Positions 33,840 through 45,115 of a stretch of 64,000 nucleotides of DNA are shown piece by piece. Every line of letters starts with the position of its first letter. Within the stretch, counting starts at the first letter, position 1. Source of the DNA: Fallopia convolvulus (Eukaryota > Streptophyta > Magnoliopsida > Caryophyllales > Polygonaceae); assembly GCA_964016875.1 (NCBI GenBank), contig OZ024737.1, positions 30,195,683 through 30,259,682 on the forward strand. The letters are read 5' to 3'. The position numbers were made by a program, and so were the translations under genes. The notes under the pieces are model-generated. The model did no database searches. It was not told the origin of the DNA and saw only the letters and a program-made list of their open reading frames with translations.

Positions 33840-34914
33840 ACTTGTGTTTTCCTCCTGCTCCCTGTCTCTCTCTCAGCTTCCCCGTTCCTTTCTTGTTCAG
33901 AATTATATGCACCACTTTGGAGTTTGGAGCTGCTAAGCAAAAGTCCAATCCTTACCAATCTCTCATATTCTTTGCTTTCCCTATTTTCTGAAAGCGTTTT
34001 CTTTGCTTCCGAAATCAATTTTGGTTCCCGGAAAACAGGTGGAGGAGGCTGAAAGAGCACTTGGGTAGCTCTCAATTTGCCCCTTTTGCACATCAAGATT
34101 AATTGGGTTTGTTAGGGATTGAAAGAAACATCTGGGTGCAGATTTGAGCTGTGGGAAGAGGTGTATTGAGAAGAGGCTGTCAACGATTGCCTCAGATCTA
34201 GGTAACAGCTTTGTGACTTTATAAGGGGGTGTGTATTCTTGTGATAAACTGGTGCTTTCTTGTCTTCATCATTTGGTCCTTTTTCATGAACCTTCTTCTG
34301 CCTTTTTATTATCCCTTTGTTGATAAATTCATAAAAGCTTTTCTGCTTTCAATCCATAGCTATCGGTAGAAAATTAATAGGCGCTCAAAAGAAGTACATG
34401 TTCTTATTAATTTTTTGCCCCCTGGAATCTGGATCCAGTTGGCTACTTGCTGGACCACAACCGGTGAAGAATTAGGGAAACAGAAGAGTGTCTGTGAGGG
34501 CGAGGCTGTCAAAGATTCCGGGATTCTTGGTCTTTGCTTGCTTCTTCACCGATTGGTTGTTAGGGTTTGGATTGGTCTGGAGAAGTTACAGGAGTAAAGA
34601 ACTGTTTTAGAGATTGCTAGAACTAACAGTTCACAGTATAGTTGTTGATTCCCATGGGATCTGTTGTAATGATAAAGATTTTAGAAGCCTTTTGTTAATT
34701 TTTTCTGCTCTCTGCCTTTTGTGGGTTCCTCCAACTTTTTTGGGGGTCACCTGGGGATTAGAGGAGTTTGTAACCTTATCAGGTATTAAGTGCATACAAG
34801 TTCATTTGAGATGTACCCATGTGAGTAGAGAGTGAGGCAAAAGGAGATTTGAGGTCTTTGTATTTGCTAGGCTGTTTCAAAGATCAAATTGACTTGAAGG
34901 GGGGAAGGAATTGG
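33840..34914 (+). promoter_or_regulatory. Probable 5' leader of the PP2C gene
   Basis: A pyrimidine-rich start (CTCCCTGTCTCTCTCTCAG, about 33858) is followed by leader-like sequence. A good 5' splice site (ATCTAG|GTAACAG at ~34200) suggests at least one leader intron. Short upstream ATGs are present (for example near 34667). The transcription start and leader splicing are inferred only. Confidence 0.4.
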
Positions 34915-37900
34915 ATGGAGAAATTATCTCCAACATTAACTGAGGAGCAGACAGATACTGATAGAACTGTTGTCACATCCTCTTTGCAGATCACTGAGTT
35001 TATGCTGAAAACAAATGCTACTTGCTTTTTATCAGATAAGGCTGTGATGAATCTGCCTGTTGGGAACAATTCTCAGCAGGATGAGAATTTGGACTGTAAT
35101 GATGAGCAACCTAGTTCATCTAAAATGGAGGTTGAAGATCTTAGTTCTGTTTTGAGCGATAGCAATGCTTCAGAGGTTAGGGGAGAGCGTGATTCCTTGT
35201 CTGGCAAAGAAAACCAGTTTAAAGAAAACTCGTGTTTTCACTCATTTTCCAGTGAATCCAGCAGCATCAACAACGAGGAGTTTTTGTCTGCAGAGGCTAA
35301 TTCTAGTTCAAACTCCCCCTCTTTCTCCAACATGGAGAAGAGTGTTACAGATTCAGAATCTGGAGTTAACTTCAAGAAGTCTAGGACATGGGAGTCAAAT
35401 CTTGATTTGGAGCCTGTGCCTGAAGTCTTGGTGGTGGCTGAGGATCTATATGTGGAAGATACCAATGGATGTGAGTCAAGCTCGTCTCCTATGCTCATTG
35501 AAACTCCCCAGGAGAAGATAATTAGAACACTCAGCACCCAATGTGTCTCTCATGTGGATACTGTGCCTCTCTGGGGTTTTACATCTATCTGTGGTAGGAG
35601 ACCTGAGATGGAAGATGCTGTTGCAATTGTGCCGTGTTTTGATAAACTTCCTTATAAACTGTTTATGGGTGATCATACAGTCAATGGTGTAAGTCAAGAT
35701 CTGAGTCAAACTCTGCACTTCTATGGTGTATATGATGGACATGGTGGCTGTCAGGTATACTAAGCATCTCTATTCCATTCTCATATTTCTCTATACCTTT
35801 AGATGTTACCCCATCTGTTCAAACAAATATCATTCTAGAATTTTAAGCAATGTTTTTTCGGTTAATTGAAGATTTGTTATTGAAATTGCACATATTGGGT
35901 TCTCTTAATGCATATCCTCTTTATTCATTGGCTCAAAAAGAGGTTTGTATTTAATATATTGTAAATATTGGAAAGTCTTTATACTATATTTGTTTAATTA
36001 AGAAGTTCCTTAATAGTTGTGTCCAAAGTTAAAATGACATTTTATTTGATGAACATAGGTAGTAAGTAGTATGCTAATCCACATGATTCCTAATAATTAA
36101 CTGTGTATTCAGGTTGCTGACTATTGCCGGGAGCGTTTACACGTGGCATTGGCCGAGGAAATTGAAGTTCTGAAAGGAGAGCTGCAAAATGGAAGCTCTG
36201 CTAATAGTTGTCAGGAACAATGGGAAAAAGCTTTTGTTCGGTGTTTTGTCAAAGTTGATGAGGAAGTCAGAGGAGTTCGTCAACCCACGGTTGTAGGAGA
36301 CAGTTCTGAGCCTAGAACTGATCCTATTGCACCTGAGACTGTTGGGTCTACTGCTGTTGCAGCTATTGTTTGTTCAAGCCACATTATAGTTGCTAATTGT
36401 GGGGATTCAAGGGCTGTGCTCTGCCGTGGAAAAGCACCTATGCCACTTTCAGATGACCATAAAGTAGGGTTTTGTGCTATTCTTTCACACTTTCTTCGAC
36501 TCTTAACTGAAAGATCAAGTTTTTTTTATCTTCTTGCATTTTGTTGTTCTGTTGTTCAGCCTGATAGAAAAGATGAATGGGATAGGATAGAAGCTGCAGG
36601 AGGCAAAGTTATATCCTGGAATGGCTATCGTGTTTTCGGTGTACTTGCAATGTCAAGATCTATTGGTGAGTTTTCTGTACTAAATGTCTACTGTAACTGC
36701 ATGGAGAGCTATTTGTGTTTCGTTTCCCTTCCATAAAATTGTAGATATTAAATTAATATTTTGAAAGAATGTTGCTTTGAAGCTGTTAGAGATCAGGAAA
36801 CTAAATCTCACACCAAACATACAATTGAGACTATAGAACAGTTGAAACTCAGAAACAGCAGGGAGAAAAAAGCTAAGATAATGAAGAGGAAGGAAAATTC
36901 ACTAGAAGCCTGCAACAACAGGAAGAGAACCTTTCATAGTCTCATACAATGGGCCCCATATGAGCTTTTCCAGATGATTCTACCCTATAGAATTTTTCTT
37001 TTAGATAAGATTGCAAAACTAGGCTATTTTTCTCTAAATACCCTTTCATCTCAAGTGCTCTAGACTGCAACTGAACACTTGGTCTTTTTAGCCTTACATG
37101 AACCGCCATCTTGGGTATCTCTCTTAGTGCCTAGAAGAAGCAAAAGCGGTAGTCACAGTGTCATGGAAAGTCAATTTCTGACAGCATTTGAACGAAATTA
37201 TCTGTCATACACTAAAAGACCATATGAAGAGTATTTTTTTTTAATGATGCAAAAATAATAATAATTTTTGCCCTCTGAAGGGGATGCTTGTTTGTGAAAA
37301 AGTGAATCAAATAACAAAGTTCTTGTGGTTGCAGCTGAATCATGGACTAAAAACTCTTTCATCGATTCCTTCTATATGGGAAGTGTTATGCTGGATCATG
37401 AGCTAACCAAATTGAGTCTCCCCGTTCCATAAACCCTTGGCCTTTTTGAATATGAGATCTCTCGTTCTCTTGCGTAATGTCATATACCTTATGCGACTAA
37501 TAGATAACTCCATCTTTGTTATTTAGTTGTGAATCATGCAAAGTGTTGTCGTTTTTGCTTTTGTTCTATGTCTTGGGGGGTTTGGAGTGATAGTGTACTT
37601 CAGTAGACCTAAAATTTAAAATTATAGTTTGCAAGCAATTGAACTATGTGAACAGACTAAGTATCAGGAAAAGAGAATTAGCAATATGTGATATTTACAA
37701 ATCAAATTCTCCATAACTAACTATTCACATCCATTTTACATATGTGAACTTGTTAACTTGATATGAATCATGCATAGGATGTATATGCACACTTTGAGAC
37801 AAACTGCTTGGAAATTGCTCACATTTTCCAGAGGAATGTAGATCTAATAATACAAATTCAATGTATTGTTGTTTGAATGTAACTCCAAACAACGAATTTA

Positions 37901-38352
37901 TTCTAAAATTTCTGTTGACTAGCTGGTGAAATCACTGTATTTGTTGTATAGCTGGTGATATTATTACTTCAGGTTTGTTTTGTTATTATCATTTTTTTAA
38001 AATTTTTTCTGGTTCAGGTGACGGGTACTTCAAGCCATGTGTGATAGCGGACCCAGAAGTCATGTTCGTTCCAAGGGCAAAGGACGACGACTTACTAATC
38101 CTAGCCACAGACGGATTGTGGGACGTGATGACAAACGAAGAAGCTTGTGATGCAGCAAGAAGGAGAATCCTTCTGTGGCACAAAAAGAACGGGGCGAATC
38201 TAACGCAAGAAAGAGGCAAGTCCACAGATCCAGCTGCACAAGCTGCAGCAGATTATCTCTCAAAGCTTGCGTTCCAAAAGGGAAGCAAAGACAACATCAG
38301 TGTGATCGTGGTGGACTTGAAACCTCAAAGGAAATTGAAGATCAAGAGCTGA
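34915..38352 (+). CDS. HAB1: Protein phosphatase 2C, clade A (HAB1-like)
   Basis: Dephosphorylates and switches off SnRK2 kinases until ABA-bound PYR/PYL receptors block it. Coding exons are 34915-35754, 36113-36463, 36560-36665 and 38018-38352, giving 543 aa (Arabidopsis HAB1 has 511). The start at 34915 (MEKLSPTL) is the first ATG of the frame; upstream frame codons have only TTG. The first ~205 residues are a variable Ser/Glu-rich part. The PP2C domain has GRRPEMEDA (Met232), DGHGG (274-278, metal ligand Asp274), ETVGSTA, NCGDSRAVL, SDDHK|PDRKDE, the receptor-sensing Trp417 in ISWNGYRVFG, DGLWDV (Asp464) and KDNI (Asp524). The intron positions (after DGHGGxQ, after DHK, within Gly433) match clade A genes as I know them. 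Odd points are Gly435 where the family has Arg (GDRYLKP) and a stopless, 96-nt (3n) second intron. Confidence 0.95.
35809..36062. mobile_element. Stowaway-like MITE in PP2C intron 1
   Basis: The ends are inverted: TACCCCATCTGTTCAAACAA on the left, and TACTACCTATGTTCATCAAA read from the right on the complement. TA is the target at both edges. The family signature (CTCCCTCYGTTC-like start and TRTCATTYT) fits Stowaway (Tc1/mariner). A related copy lies at 50116-50339. Confidence 0.65.
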
Positions 38353-39368
38353 TGGGGGGACCCCACGATTTTTGTTAGTTTCCTTTTTTTTCTTATTTTG
38401 ATCCCCTGCACTCCTCTTGACAGATAGCAATATTGATATAGAAGATTGCAGAATTATTGTCTTTGGCAATTTATCTACACTCTCTCTTGAAAAAAAAAGC
38501 CCATATAAGTTTTTTTTAAATCTTCGATTGGGCTGGTTTGTAGCTGAAGAATGTCTATAATACGTCGATATAATCCTGCAGTTTACTCAAAACAGTTGGG
38601 CCTAAGGTTCATGTCATTGGTAGAGAAAATGCAGTATGTTTTTTTTTTTAAATTGATGTTGGTATTGATTTCTGTTTGGAGACAAGTTCTTAGTAAATCT
38701 CTGGTTTTTATATACTCCAGATGAATTGGTGTTTGTCTACTTGAGGTGTCTTGTTTTTCAGTGCTTAAGTCAGATGAATGGGGTTCATTATTTTGATAGA
38801 CTCGTTGCCTCGCACTTTGTGTGGATTTGATTATGGTTGTTATGGATGAATAGTGCTTGACCCAAAGGATATTTATTTGAATAGGGCTGGCTGTGTAATT
38901 TTTATTTAATTTGAATTGTTTTTTAGAGCTTATTTTTGACGCACAATAAAAATACATAAAATTAATATATTTTTAATAAAGAGGATGATATGGAGGAGAA
39001 AAGACGTGGAGGACAACAGTTCTTGGTTTTCTTCCGTCAGTTTTGTTTGTTAAAGTGACAGCAAAGATTAATCAGCACATTGAATTCATAGGCTATCATC
39101 AAATTCATCATTATTGCAATCTATATGATGAGTTCCATGATTTGATAATTGACACCTAAGTTTCACTTAGGGGGTGTTTGCTAGTGGTATTGTATTAGGG
39201 TTAGGGAATGAGGTGATGTATTGCGGTTGAGGAATAGCAAAATTCATACTTACCACTATGACATTTGTTTGGATTTTTTTTTTTTGGAAATGAAATTCAT
39301 CGTCTAGATTGATTTGATATGGGGTCATAAACCTCATTTACTTGAGTTGAAATAGGTTGATTGAGATG
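38353..39368. other. PP2C 3' UTR and spacer
   Basis: The 3' UTR probably runs a few hundred bases past 38352. Apart from that, nothing is recognisable. A GGGGGTGTTTGCTAGTGGTATT start at 39171 looks like a MITE end, but no partner was found. Confidence 0.5.
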
Positions 39369-39376
39369 GTAGTAGG

Positions 39377-39571
39377 CAGGGACGGACCCATGATTTAATA
39401 TTAGGGTGGGTTAATTGTCACTAAATTTTTTTGGATGAGCTAAACTACCTTAATTTAACTACTAAATTTACCTTTTTTATTTTTTATTATTAAATTCACC
39501 CTAATTTTATTTTTTAAAATTTATTTAGGGCGGGCTGGAGCATACCCCAGCCCGCCCTTGGTCCGTGCCTG
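39377..39571. mobile_element. hAT-type MITE, 8-bp TSD GTAGTAGG
   Basis: GTAGTAGG is duplicated at 39369-39376 and 39572-39579. The termini are CAGGGACGGACCCA on the left and CAGGCACGGACCAA read on the complement of the right end. It is 195 bp long, with an AT-rich centre and no coding capacity. Confidence 0.88.
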
Positions 39572-39579
39572 GTAGTAGG

Positions 39580-40370
39580 GATTCACATTTAACCTACAGG
39601 GAGCAGACCCAATGAGTCGGGGATTCCCGACTTTGTGGGAACAGGGGAGGTACAATCCATACTAATTCACTCTCGATATGCACTAATATATTTATTTTAT
39701 ATTATTTATATTAAAAAATATATAAGTTATAAAAATATATTAATTTTAACATAGGCTAGATTATTAATTTTTAGAGATTTTTAAAATAAATGAGGACGGT
39801 TAGCCTCGACAATGCAAATCCTATGTCCCGTTTTCCCATCCCTCGTCAATCGTCATCTCCTTTATGGTGATTGGTAAATGATAAGGACAGGAAAACGGGA
39901 GATACAATTCCCCGGTGGGTATTCCTCACCCTCGATGGGGATTAGATGAGGACGGGGCAGAAGATAATGGGTGGGAGGAGGGGATGCACCATCAGCAACG
40001 TCTGTTCCTATGTGCATCCCGAGATGTTAGTGATAAAGAAAGCCTAAAATTCTAAGTATTTTATAATTTAATGTATGTGAAGTTGAGATTTTACACGTAA
40101 AATAGTAAAGGTAGAACTTACTAGGGGGTTGTAACACATTGTAAACCAAACGAGCTAGGAGTACCCACTATTCTAAAAATCATGTCTAGACCCCGCTTAG
40201 GCGCTCAAAGGTCTCACCCCTTTGGCATCTAGTTTGTCTAGACACCCGTCTAGGACCACCCATGCAACTATTCTAGGTAGTCTAGGTGCCCATTTCCGCC
40301 CAGATTTGTCAAGCATTTTTTGAATTTATGAGCGCCTAATCTCATTCGTTGTTCAATACTATAAAATTTA
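39580..40370. other. Repeat-like DNA between two elements
   Basis: The 39590-40010 part has the GGGGATT/CCCCGTT style of the hAT element at 4364-5178 and may be a decayed relative. The 40150-40330 part carries CTAGACCCCGCTTAGGCGCT-like sequence typical of another dispersed plant repeat. No boundaries are clear. Confidence 0.4.
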
Positions 40371-40417
40371 CGGCAAATTTTTGCGCACTCCCTTTTTTTT
40401 GTTGCGCACTTTAGTTT

Positions 40418-40795
40418 GTGCGGATTCTAAATCCGCCCATGATTTTTTTTTAAAAATCGGGTTCGTATTGTGCGGATCCCAAACCCGTCGAAAAAATAAG
40501 AAAAAACCGGGTTTTCTTGGGCGGATCCCTAACCCGTCCAAAAATTAAGGAAAACCGGATTATTTTGCGCGGGTCGCAAACGCGCCCGATGTTTTTGGGA
40601 TTTCCTTGTGCGGGTTTAAAAACCGTCCATAATTTAAAAAAAATCCGGTTCAATTGTGCGAGTTTGGCATACCGGAACCGGATTTTTGCTAGAAAAAAAT
40701 TGACCTGGGCGAATTGCAAACACGCCCATACAATGACCTATTACAAACTTGCACAAATTAGTTCATTTTCTGTCCGAGTTTGAAACCCGCGCAAG
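40418..40795. repeat. Left hairpin-module array (8 modules, ~50-bp spacing)
   Basis: Modules begin near 40418, 40469, 40519, 40567, 40607, 40655, 40706 and 40771. The consensus is about TGTGCGGRTT-N3-AACCCGCCCAT: a GC arm, a 3-5-base loop and the complementary arm. Most spacers hold A/T runs around CCGG (AAAACCGGATT). Arms vary together in several modules (CGGATT with AATCCG; CGGGTTT with AAACCG), so pairing is partly kept. Confidence 0.85.
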
Positions 40796-41518
40796 GATGT
40801 ATTTGGATGTGTTTTTCATTTTTTTCTTTAAATGAGTGAGTTAGTCCAAATTAATTCCACACATTATTTCATTAAGGTGACTCGAATGAGTCGGCCATAT
40901 GTGGATGCCTGGACTATTTGTCACCCAAATTAATTCCATATTTTATTGTTGATACAGTCATATGGTGGACTATCCAAATTAATTCCATATTTTTTGGTTT
41001 GAATATTCCTCCATACAAACATAACAATATGTATAAATTATTTAATTTGTTATTAAGTGTGGGATTAATTAAGAAAGGGAATGGTATTTTATTGTTTGAT
41101 ACGGTAATTACAGTGGATGCGTGGAGACGAAAGGAGGGAAAATAATAGACTATTTGTCACCCATCTAACTATGCCATATAAATATTTTAATTTTTAAATT
41201 TACTTCTTTATCCTTTCTTTTTGTTAGTATTTACAATCTTTTTTTAATTATATTTTACAACGTGCAATTTTCTTTTATAAAAAAGGTAAGTCCATGCATA
41301 GAGTACAAAGCGACATACATTTTTTTAATTGTTTGTTAAGGTCTAATCACTCTACCTACAAAATTATACATGTATAATTAAGACAATGTTTTGTAATATG
41401 TTAAATGATAACGTATATTATAATTGTATATGAACTAATTAAGTAATATATTTTATAATTTGGAGAAATATTATGTTTAACAAAAAAAATTCAAGAATTA
41501 TTGTGTTGCAAAAATATA

Positions 41519-42690
41519 GAAATCGTTATAATGAATTCTAATAATGTATTCTTATTTGAAATTGTTATAATGATTTATGATTATTATAATTGTTTAGAAT
41601 CATTCATTCTTATATATACGAAATCGTTATAATCGCTTAGAATCGTTCATTCTTATACAAAATCGTTATAGTGGTTTAGAATTGTTCATTCTTATACAAA
41701 ATCCTTATAGTCGTTTAGAATCGTTCATTATTAAAAAAATCATTATAATGAATTAGAATCGTTCGTTTTTATACGAATTTGTTATAATTGTTTAGAATCG
41801 TCAATTCTTATAAGAAATCGTTATCTAAAATTAAAATCATTCATTCTTATATGAAATCGTTACAATCATTGAGAATTGTTCATTCTCATTAATTTTATAT
41901 AAGAATGAATGATTCTAAACGATTATAACGATTTCGTATAAGAATGAATATTCTAATTTCTAAACGATTATAATAACCATAAACCATTATAACAATTTCA
42001 TATAAGAATAAATTATTAGAATTCATTATAACGATTTCTTATAAGCAACAAACAATCCCAATTAGACCTGTCAATCAGGTCGGGTCGGGCGGGTTCGGGT
42101 TGGGTCATTTCGGGTTCGGGTTAAATCGGGTTCAATTTCGTTTTGGGTCACGGGTCAATCGGGTCGGGTTGTACCGGGTTTTCGGCGGTTCGGGTTGACC
42201 AACGGGTCTACAATATCCTTTTTTTATGATTTTAATAATCAATTTTTAATTAAATAATAATATTTACTTTGAATATATTATTTTCATTTGTTTTAATAAT
42301 AAAATATATTATAATTTTCAAAATAAATTTTAAAAATTATGTAAATATAGTAAATCGGTTAACCCAACGGGTTTTCGGTTTCAACCCAACGGGTTTCGAG
42401 TTTATCGGGTTCGGTTGATTTCGGGTTTCGGGTTCAAATTTTCGGGTCTTGACCCTAAAATTATCGGGCGGTTCAGGTCGGGTTAGCGGGTTCGGTCAGC
42501 TTTTGACAGGCCTAATCCCAATTCATTATAATAATTTTTAATATGAATTAACGATTGTAACGATTTCTTATAAGAATGAATGATTCTAAACCATTATAAC
42601 GATTTTTTATAAGAATTAATGATTTAATTTATTATAACAAATTCTTATAAGAATGAACAATTCTAAATCATTAGAACAATTTCTAAACCC
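41519..42690. repeat. 39-bp minisatellite that inverts into its own mirror, split by a hAT MITE
   Basis: From 41519 to about 41890 the unit AAATCGTTATAATCGTTTAG + AATCGTTCATTCTTATACG repeats about ten times at ~39-bp spacing. From about 41893 the same unit runs in reverse complement (AAGAATGAATGATTCTAAAC + GATTATAACGATTTCGTAT) to 42054 and again from 42523 to about 42685. The two arms could pair over several hundred bases. The hAT MITE at 42063-42514 divides the right arm. Confidence 0.88.
42063..42514. mobile_element. hAT-type MITE, 8-bp TSD ATCCCAAT
   Basis: ATCCCAAT lies at 42055-42062 and 42515-42522. The termini are TAGACCTGTCAA and, on the complement of the right end, TAGGCCTGTCAA. Subterminal GGGTCGGGTTCGGG-type runs lie at both ends around an AT-rich centre. 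It is 452 bp and non-coding. Confidence 0.92.
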
Positions 42691-42770
42691 TAAACCCTAT
42701 AACCTTAACCCTAACTAAATCCTAAAACCTTAACCCTAGTTAAACCCTAATTCAAATGGGGGTTAACCCT
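42684..42770. repeat. Degenerate interstitial telomere-like repeats
   Basis: TAAACCCTAAACCCTATAAC followed by several ACCCTAA variants. It matches the plant telomere unit CCCTAAA imperfectly for under 100 bp. Confidence 0.75.
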
Positions 42771-43478
42771 AATTCAATAAAATTTAATTAATTTAGTACA
42801 CTTAATCATATGTTATAATTTCCAAAAACTTAGACATTTGAATTAATAACAAACATTAATTCAAATGGGGGTTAACACTCTAGTTAATCTTATATTACAC
42901 TCTAGTTAATCTTAAAAATGACAGCAATCAATGACTAAGATCACCCGAATGAGAGAGGAGGGGATTTCGGGAGACAGCCTATATCTACCGCTAATGTGCG
43001 GGTTTGAAACCCGCAGATTATATGAGCGAAATTCCGCGTAAAAATGGTGCTCTTGTGCAGTGGCGGAGCCAAAACAAATTGAAAGGAGGGGCGGAGTCGG
43101 TTACGATGATTGACAAATAGGATAACACTAGTATGTATTCTTGTACCTTGTATGAGTTTTTCTTAAATAAAATATTAATAATAAAATATTTCAAATATAT
43201 TATTATTCGAAAAAAATAATCATGTAAATGCTTAAATATAAATTTTTGTTATGATCTGCGTAAAAAGATACGACAATTATCATATAACTAATCAATATCT
43301 TTTCATATAAAGTAACAAATGATTGGATTATAATAATAATCAAATTGGCAAAAAGATTGCTAGTAATATACGATTACAAAAATAACTATTCAATTAAGAT
43401 ATCTTAGTTAAAAAACGATTCTATCTAAAAATAAAATAAATATTCTAGAATTTGTATGATAGCATAAAAATATAGAGT

Positions 43479-43759
43479 TTGGTTCAAATGAAACAAAGTC
43501 TTATCCTAAAAAGTGAAACAAATGCACTTTTCCTAGTTCATAGTGCACTTTTCATACAAAAGTGCATTGAAAAATACAAAAAATGCAATACGAAAAAATG
43601 CACTATAAAAAATACGAAAAGTGCACTGAAAAGTACGAAAAGTGCAAATGGGAAAAAGTGCACTCTGAAGTAGGAAAAGTGCACTATAAATTAGGAAAAG
43701 TGCATTCGTTTTAGGATAAGAGTTCGTTTTAGGATAAGAGTTCGTTTCATTTGAACCAA
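43479..43759. mobile_element. MITE-like element with internal AAAAGTGCAC repeats
   Basis: The ends are inverted: TTGGTTCAAATGAAAC and TCTTATCCTAAAA on the left match the complement of TTTTAGGATAAGAGTTCG and GTTTCATTTGAACCAA on the right. The middle has about ten spaced GTGCA(C/T) units in an A-rich background. The right arm has a second copy of TTCGTTTTAGGATAAGAG. No convincing target duplication was found. Confidence 0.72.
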
Positions 43760-44758
43760 TATACTAATAATCTTCCTATATATCATATCCAAAAATAAAA
43801 GCTTGTTTAATAATGGGATTTTCAATCCTATATTCTAAAAAGATGAATAAGAATTTATCATGTCCAAAAAATAAAAGATTATTTTAAAAAAAAGGGGTGG
43901 TGTGGTCCAATCTAAAAGTGACATGTGTCGCTTAATAATTTTTTAAACCTCCGCTTTAAGTAGATATTTCATCTATTATCATTTATATGGCTATTTTTAT
44001 TTAAAAAATATATATGTGACCACATGTACATATTTTTTCTTATAATTTTTTAATTTATCTTTTACAAATATGATAAATATAATATCCTTTTTTATCTATA
44101 TTGGTAAAATATACTAATTATCTTTATGTTTATTTGGAGATAAATTTGTACAAATATTATTTTTTCCTTGTGCTTACTTGAAGATAACTTTTTTGCATAA
44201 TTAACTATAAAAACTATTATTTTAATAAAGGGGTGATGTGGCGCAATGTGGTGGCAGAATTTACTTTTGCTTTAGTTATTAGTAATAGATATTATTATAT
44301 TATTATTTTAAATAATAACTATTAAAATAAATACATATAATAGTTATAGTAATTAAGAATATACTTAAACAATAAATTGAGTATGTAAAAAAATTTCATC
44401 TCTATTCTAACAGAAAAGATATTAAAATAACCTATAATTTATTTTTAATTATTAAACTAATAATTAGCTACAACTTTTTACTTTACGATGTAGTAATTAT
44501 ATTTTAAAAATAAGCCAAAATTATTAATATTTTAAAATTACTCATCATAATACAGATCTTAGCTAGTTTAATTTGATTTTTTGTGTTTAAAATAAAATAA
44601 AATTAAACGAAAATGTAGTGTAATTACTTTAGCAATTACTCCAGTTAATTACTATATATGGCTGTGTCATCACTGGCGTGTGGTGTGGGCAAAAATCAAG
44701 TAAAGCAGCCGCTTGCAGGATTCGAACACCAGCCACCCCTCCCTCCCTCCCCCAGCTC

Positions 44759-45115
44759 TTGTGCGGGTTTAAAAACCGCACAAGACTACAACACCCTAGT
44801 TTTGGACGGGTTCAAAATTAGTACAATTTCAGAACTTTTTTTTTTTGTGCGGATTGTCAACCCGTACAGGAGCACGTTTTTTTTAGATTTGCGTTTGTGC
44901 TAGTTTGGAACCAGTTGAAAGTGTCCGATTTTTTTTAAAATTATGTGCGGTTTTTCAACCCGCCCATATGTCTGTCCTTTTTTGAGCGGGATGTCAACCC
45001 GCCCATAAAGCCGGATTTTTTCGAAAACCGGGTGTCACTTTTTGTACGGGTTCAGAATCCGTCCATGGTTTTTGAAAAATCCGATTTTTATGTACGGGTT
45101 ACGAATCCGTCCATA
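44759..45115. repeat. Right hairpin-module array (8 modules, ~48-bp spacing)
   Basis: Modules begin near 44759, 44802, 44846, 44896, 44944, 44983, 45042 and 45091. They match the left-array consensus, for example GTGCGGGTTTAAAAACCGCAC and TACGGGTTACGAATCCGTCC. Two more isolated modules lie inside the element, near 42995 and 43024. Confidence 0.85.

Noticed and set aside
34849..34914. Upstream start of the PP2C frame
   Set aside because: The codon at 34849 is TTG, not ATG. The first ATG in frame is 34915 and gives a start resembling HAB1.
40418..40795. Regular hairpins as a CRISPR array
   Set aside because: Plant DNA, degenerate units, spacers not unique and A/T-simple, mirrored array at the other end; this is a transposon end structure.
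42684..42770. Telomere or chromosome end
   Set aside because: Under 100 bp, degenerate, and in the middle of a mobile element with ordinary DNA on both sides.
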